Source of the DNA: Planctomycetota bacterium
Lineage (GTDB): Bacteria > Planctomycetota > SZUA-567
DNA: 5,794 nucleotides
NCBI GenBank assembly: GCA_020861125.1
Contig: JAJBSZ010000085.1
Coordinates: 1 to 5,794 of the forward strand
Direction of reading: 5' to 3'
Shown: positions 5,738 to 5,794 of the stretch, one piece after another
Layout: every line of letters starts with the position of its first letter
How positions within the stretch are numbered: position 1 is the first letter of the stretch
Position numbers and translations under genes: made by a program
The notes under the pieces: model-generated
Database searches by the model: none
What the model was told of the DNA's origin: nothing
What the model saw: the letters and a program-made list of their open reading frames with translations, nothing else

Positions 5738-5762
5738 AGGGGCGACCCGGGGGGAGCTGGCG

Positions 5763-5794
5763 ATGGCTAAGATGCCGATCAAAGAAGTGGCCCC
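5763..5794 (+). CDS. Possible start of a rightward gene (first 11 codons, truncated)
   Basis: An ATG at 5763 preceded by GGGGAG with a six-base spacer opens a frame reading MAKMPIKEVAP to the window edge. The ribosome-binding site and the candidate promoter upstream support a real start, but too little is present to identify a product. A divergent gene beside a transporter operon is often its regulator. The IKEVA stretch is faintly like the start of LacI-type helix-turn-helix domains, though the following Pro is unusual. That is speculation. Confidence 0.35.
   Translation, partial: MAKMPIKEVA

Overview
This is a GC-rich bacterial window with tightly packed genes in two converging blocks. The gene set and style suggest a Gram-negative proteobacterium-like genome, perhaps Desulfobacterota. 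That assignment rests on the IspF C-terminus style, the GC content and the symporter/small-protein arrangement. It is inference only, because no rRNA or other marker is present.

Rightward block (1-2512): the C-terminal part of IspF (MEP isoprenoid pathway) runs in from the left edge. It overlaps yraN, a small predicted PD-(D/E)XK nuclease-fold protein. yraN in turn shares a GTGA overlap with a 622-residue Eco57I/TaqI-type N6-adenine DNA methyltransferase that has no visible nuclease domain. The overlaps imply one transcript and coupled translation.

Junction (2513-2754): about 240 bases without a convincing gene. They hold a perfect 12-bp palindrome and a strong 14-bp-stem hairpin between the convergent transcription units, probably a shared terminator.

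Leftward block (5625 down to 2755): a three-gene operon. It encodes a 40-residue single-pass membrane protein, a 487-residue sodium:solute symporter (SSS/PutP-like) and a 391-residue M24 (creatinase/Xaa-Pro peptidase fold) metallohydrolase. All three starts are set by strong Shine-Dalgarno sequences. The simplest reading is an uptake-and-hydrolysis cassette: the symporter, with its small accessory protein, imports an amino-acid-like or peptide-like solute, and the M24 enzyme cleaves it in the cytoplasm. The substrate cannot be read from sequence.

Right edge (5626-5794): a divergent upstream region with a plausible rightward sigma70-like promoter, a short inverted repeat, and what may be the first 11 codons of a rightward gene.

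I found no mobile elements, CRISPR arrays, tRNA or rRNA. The most unusual items are the YraN-methyltransferase coupling, the 40-residue symporter partner, and residue changes at the symporter's expected sodium site and in the M24 pocket.
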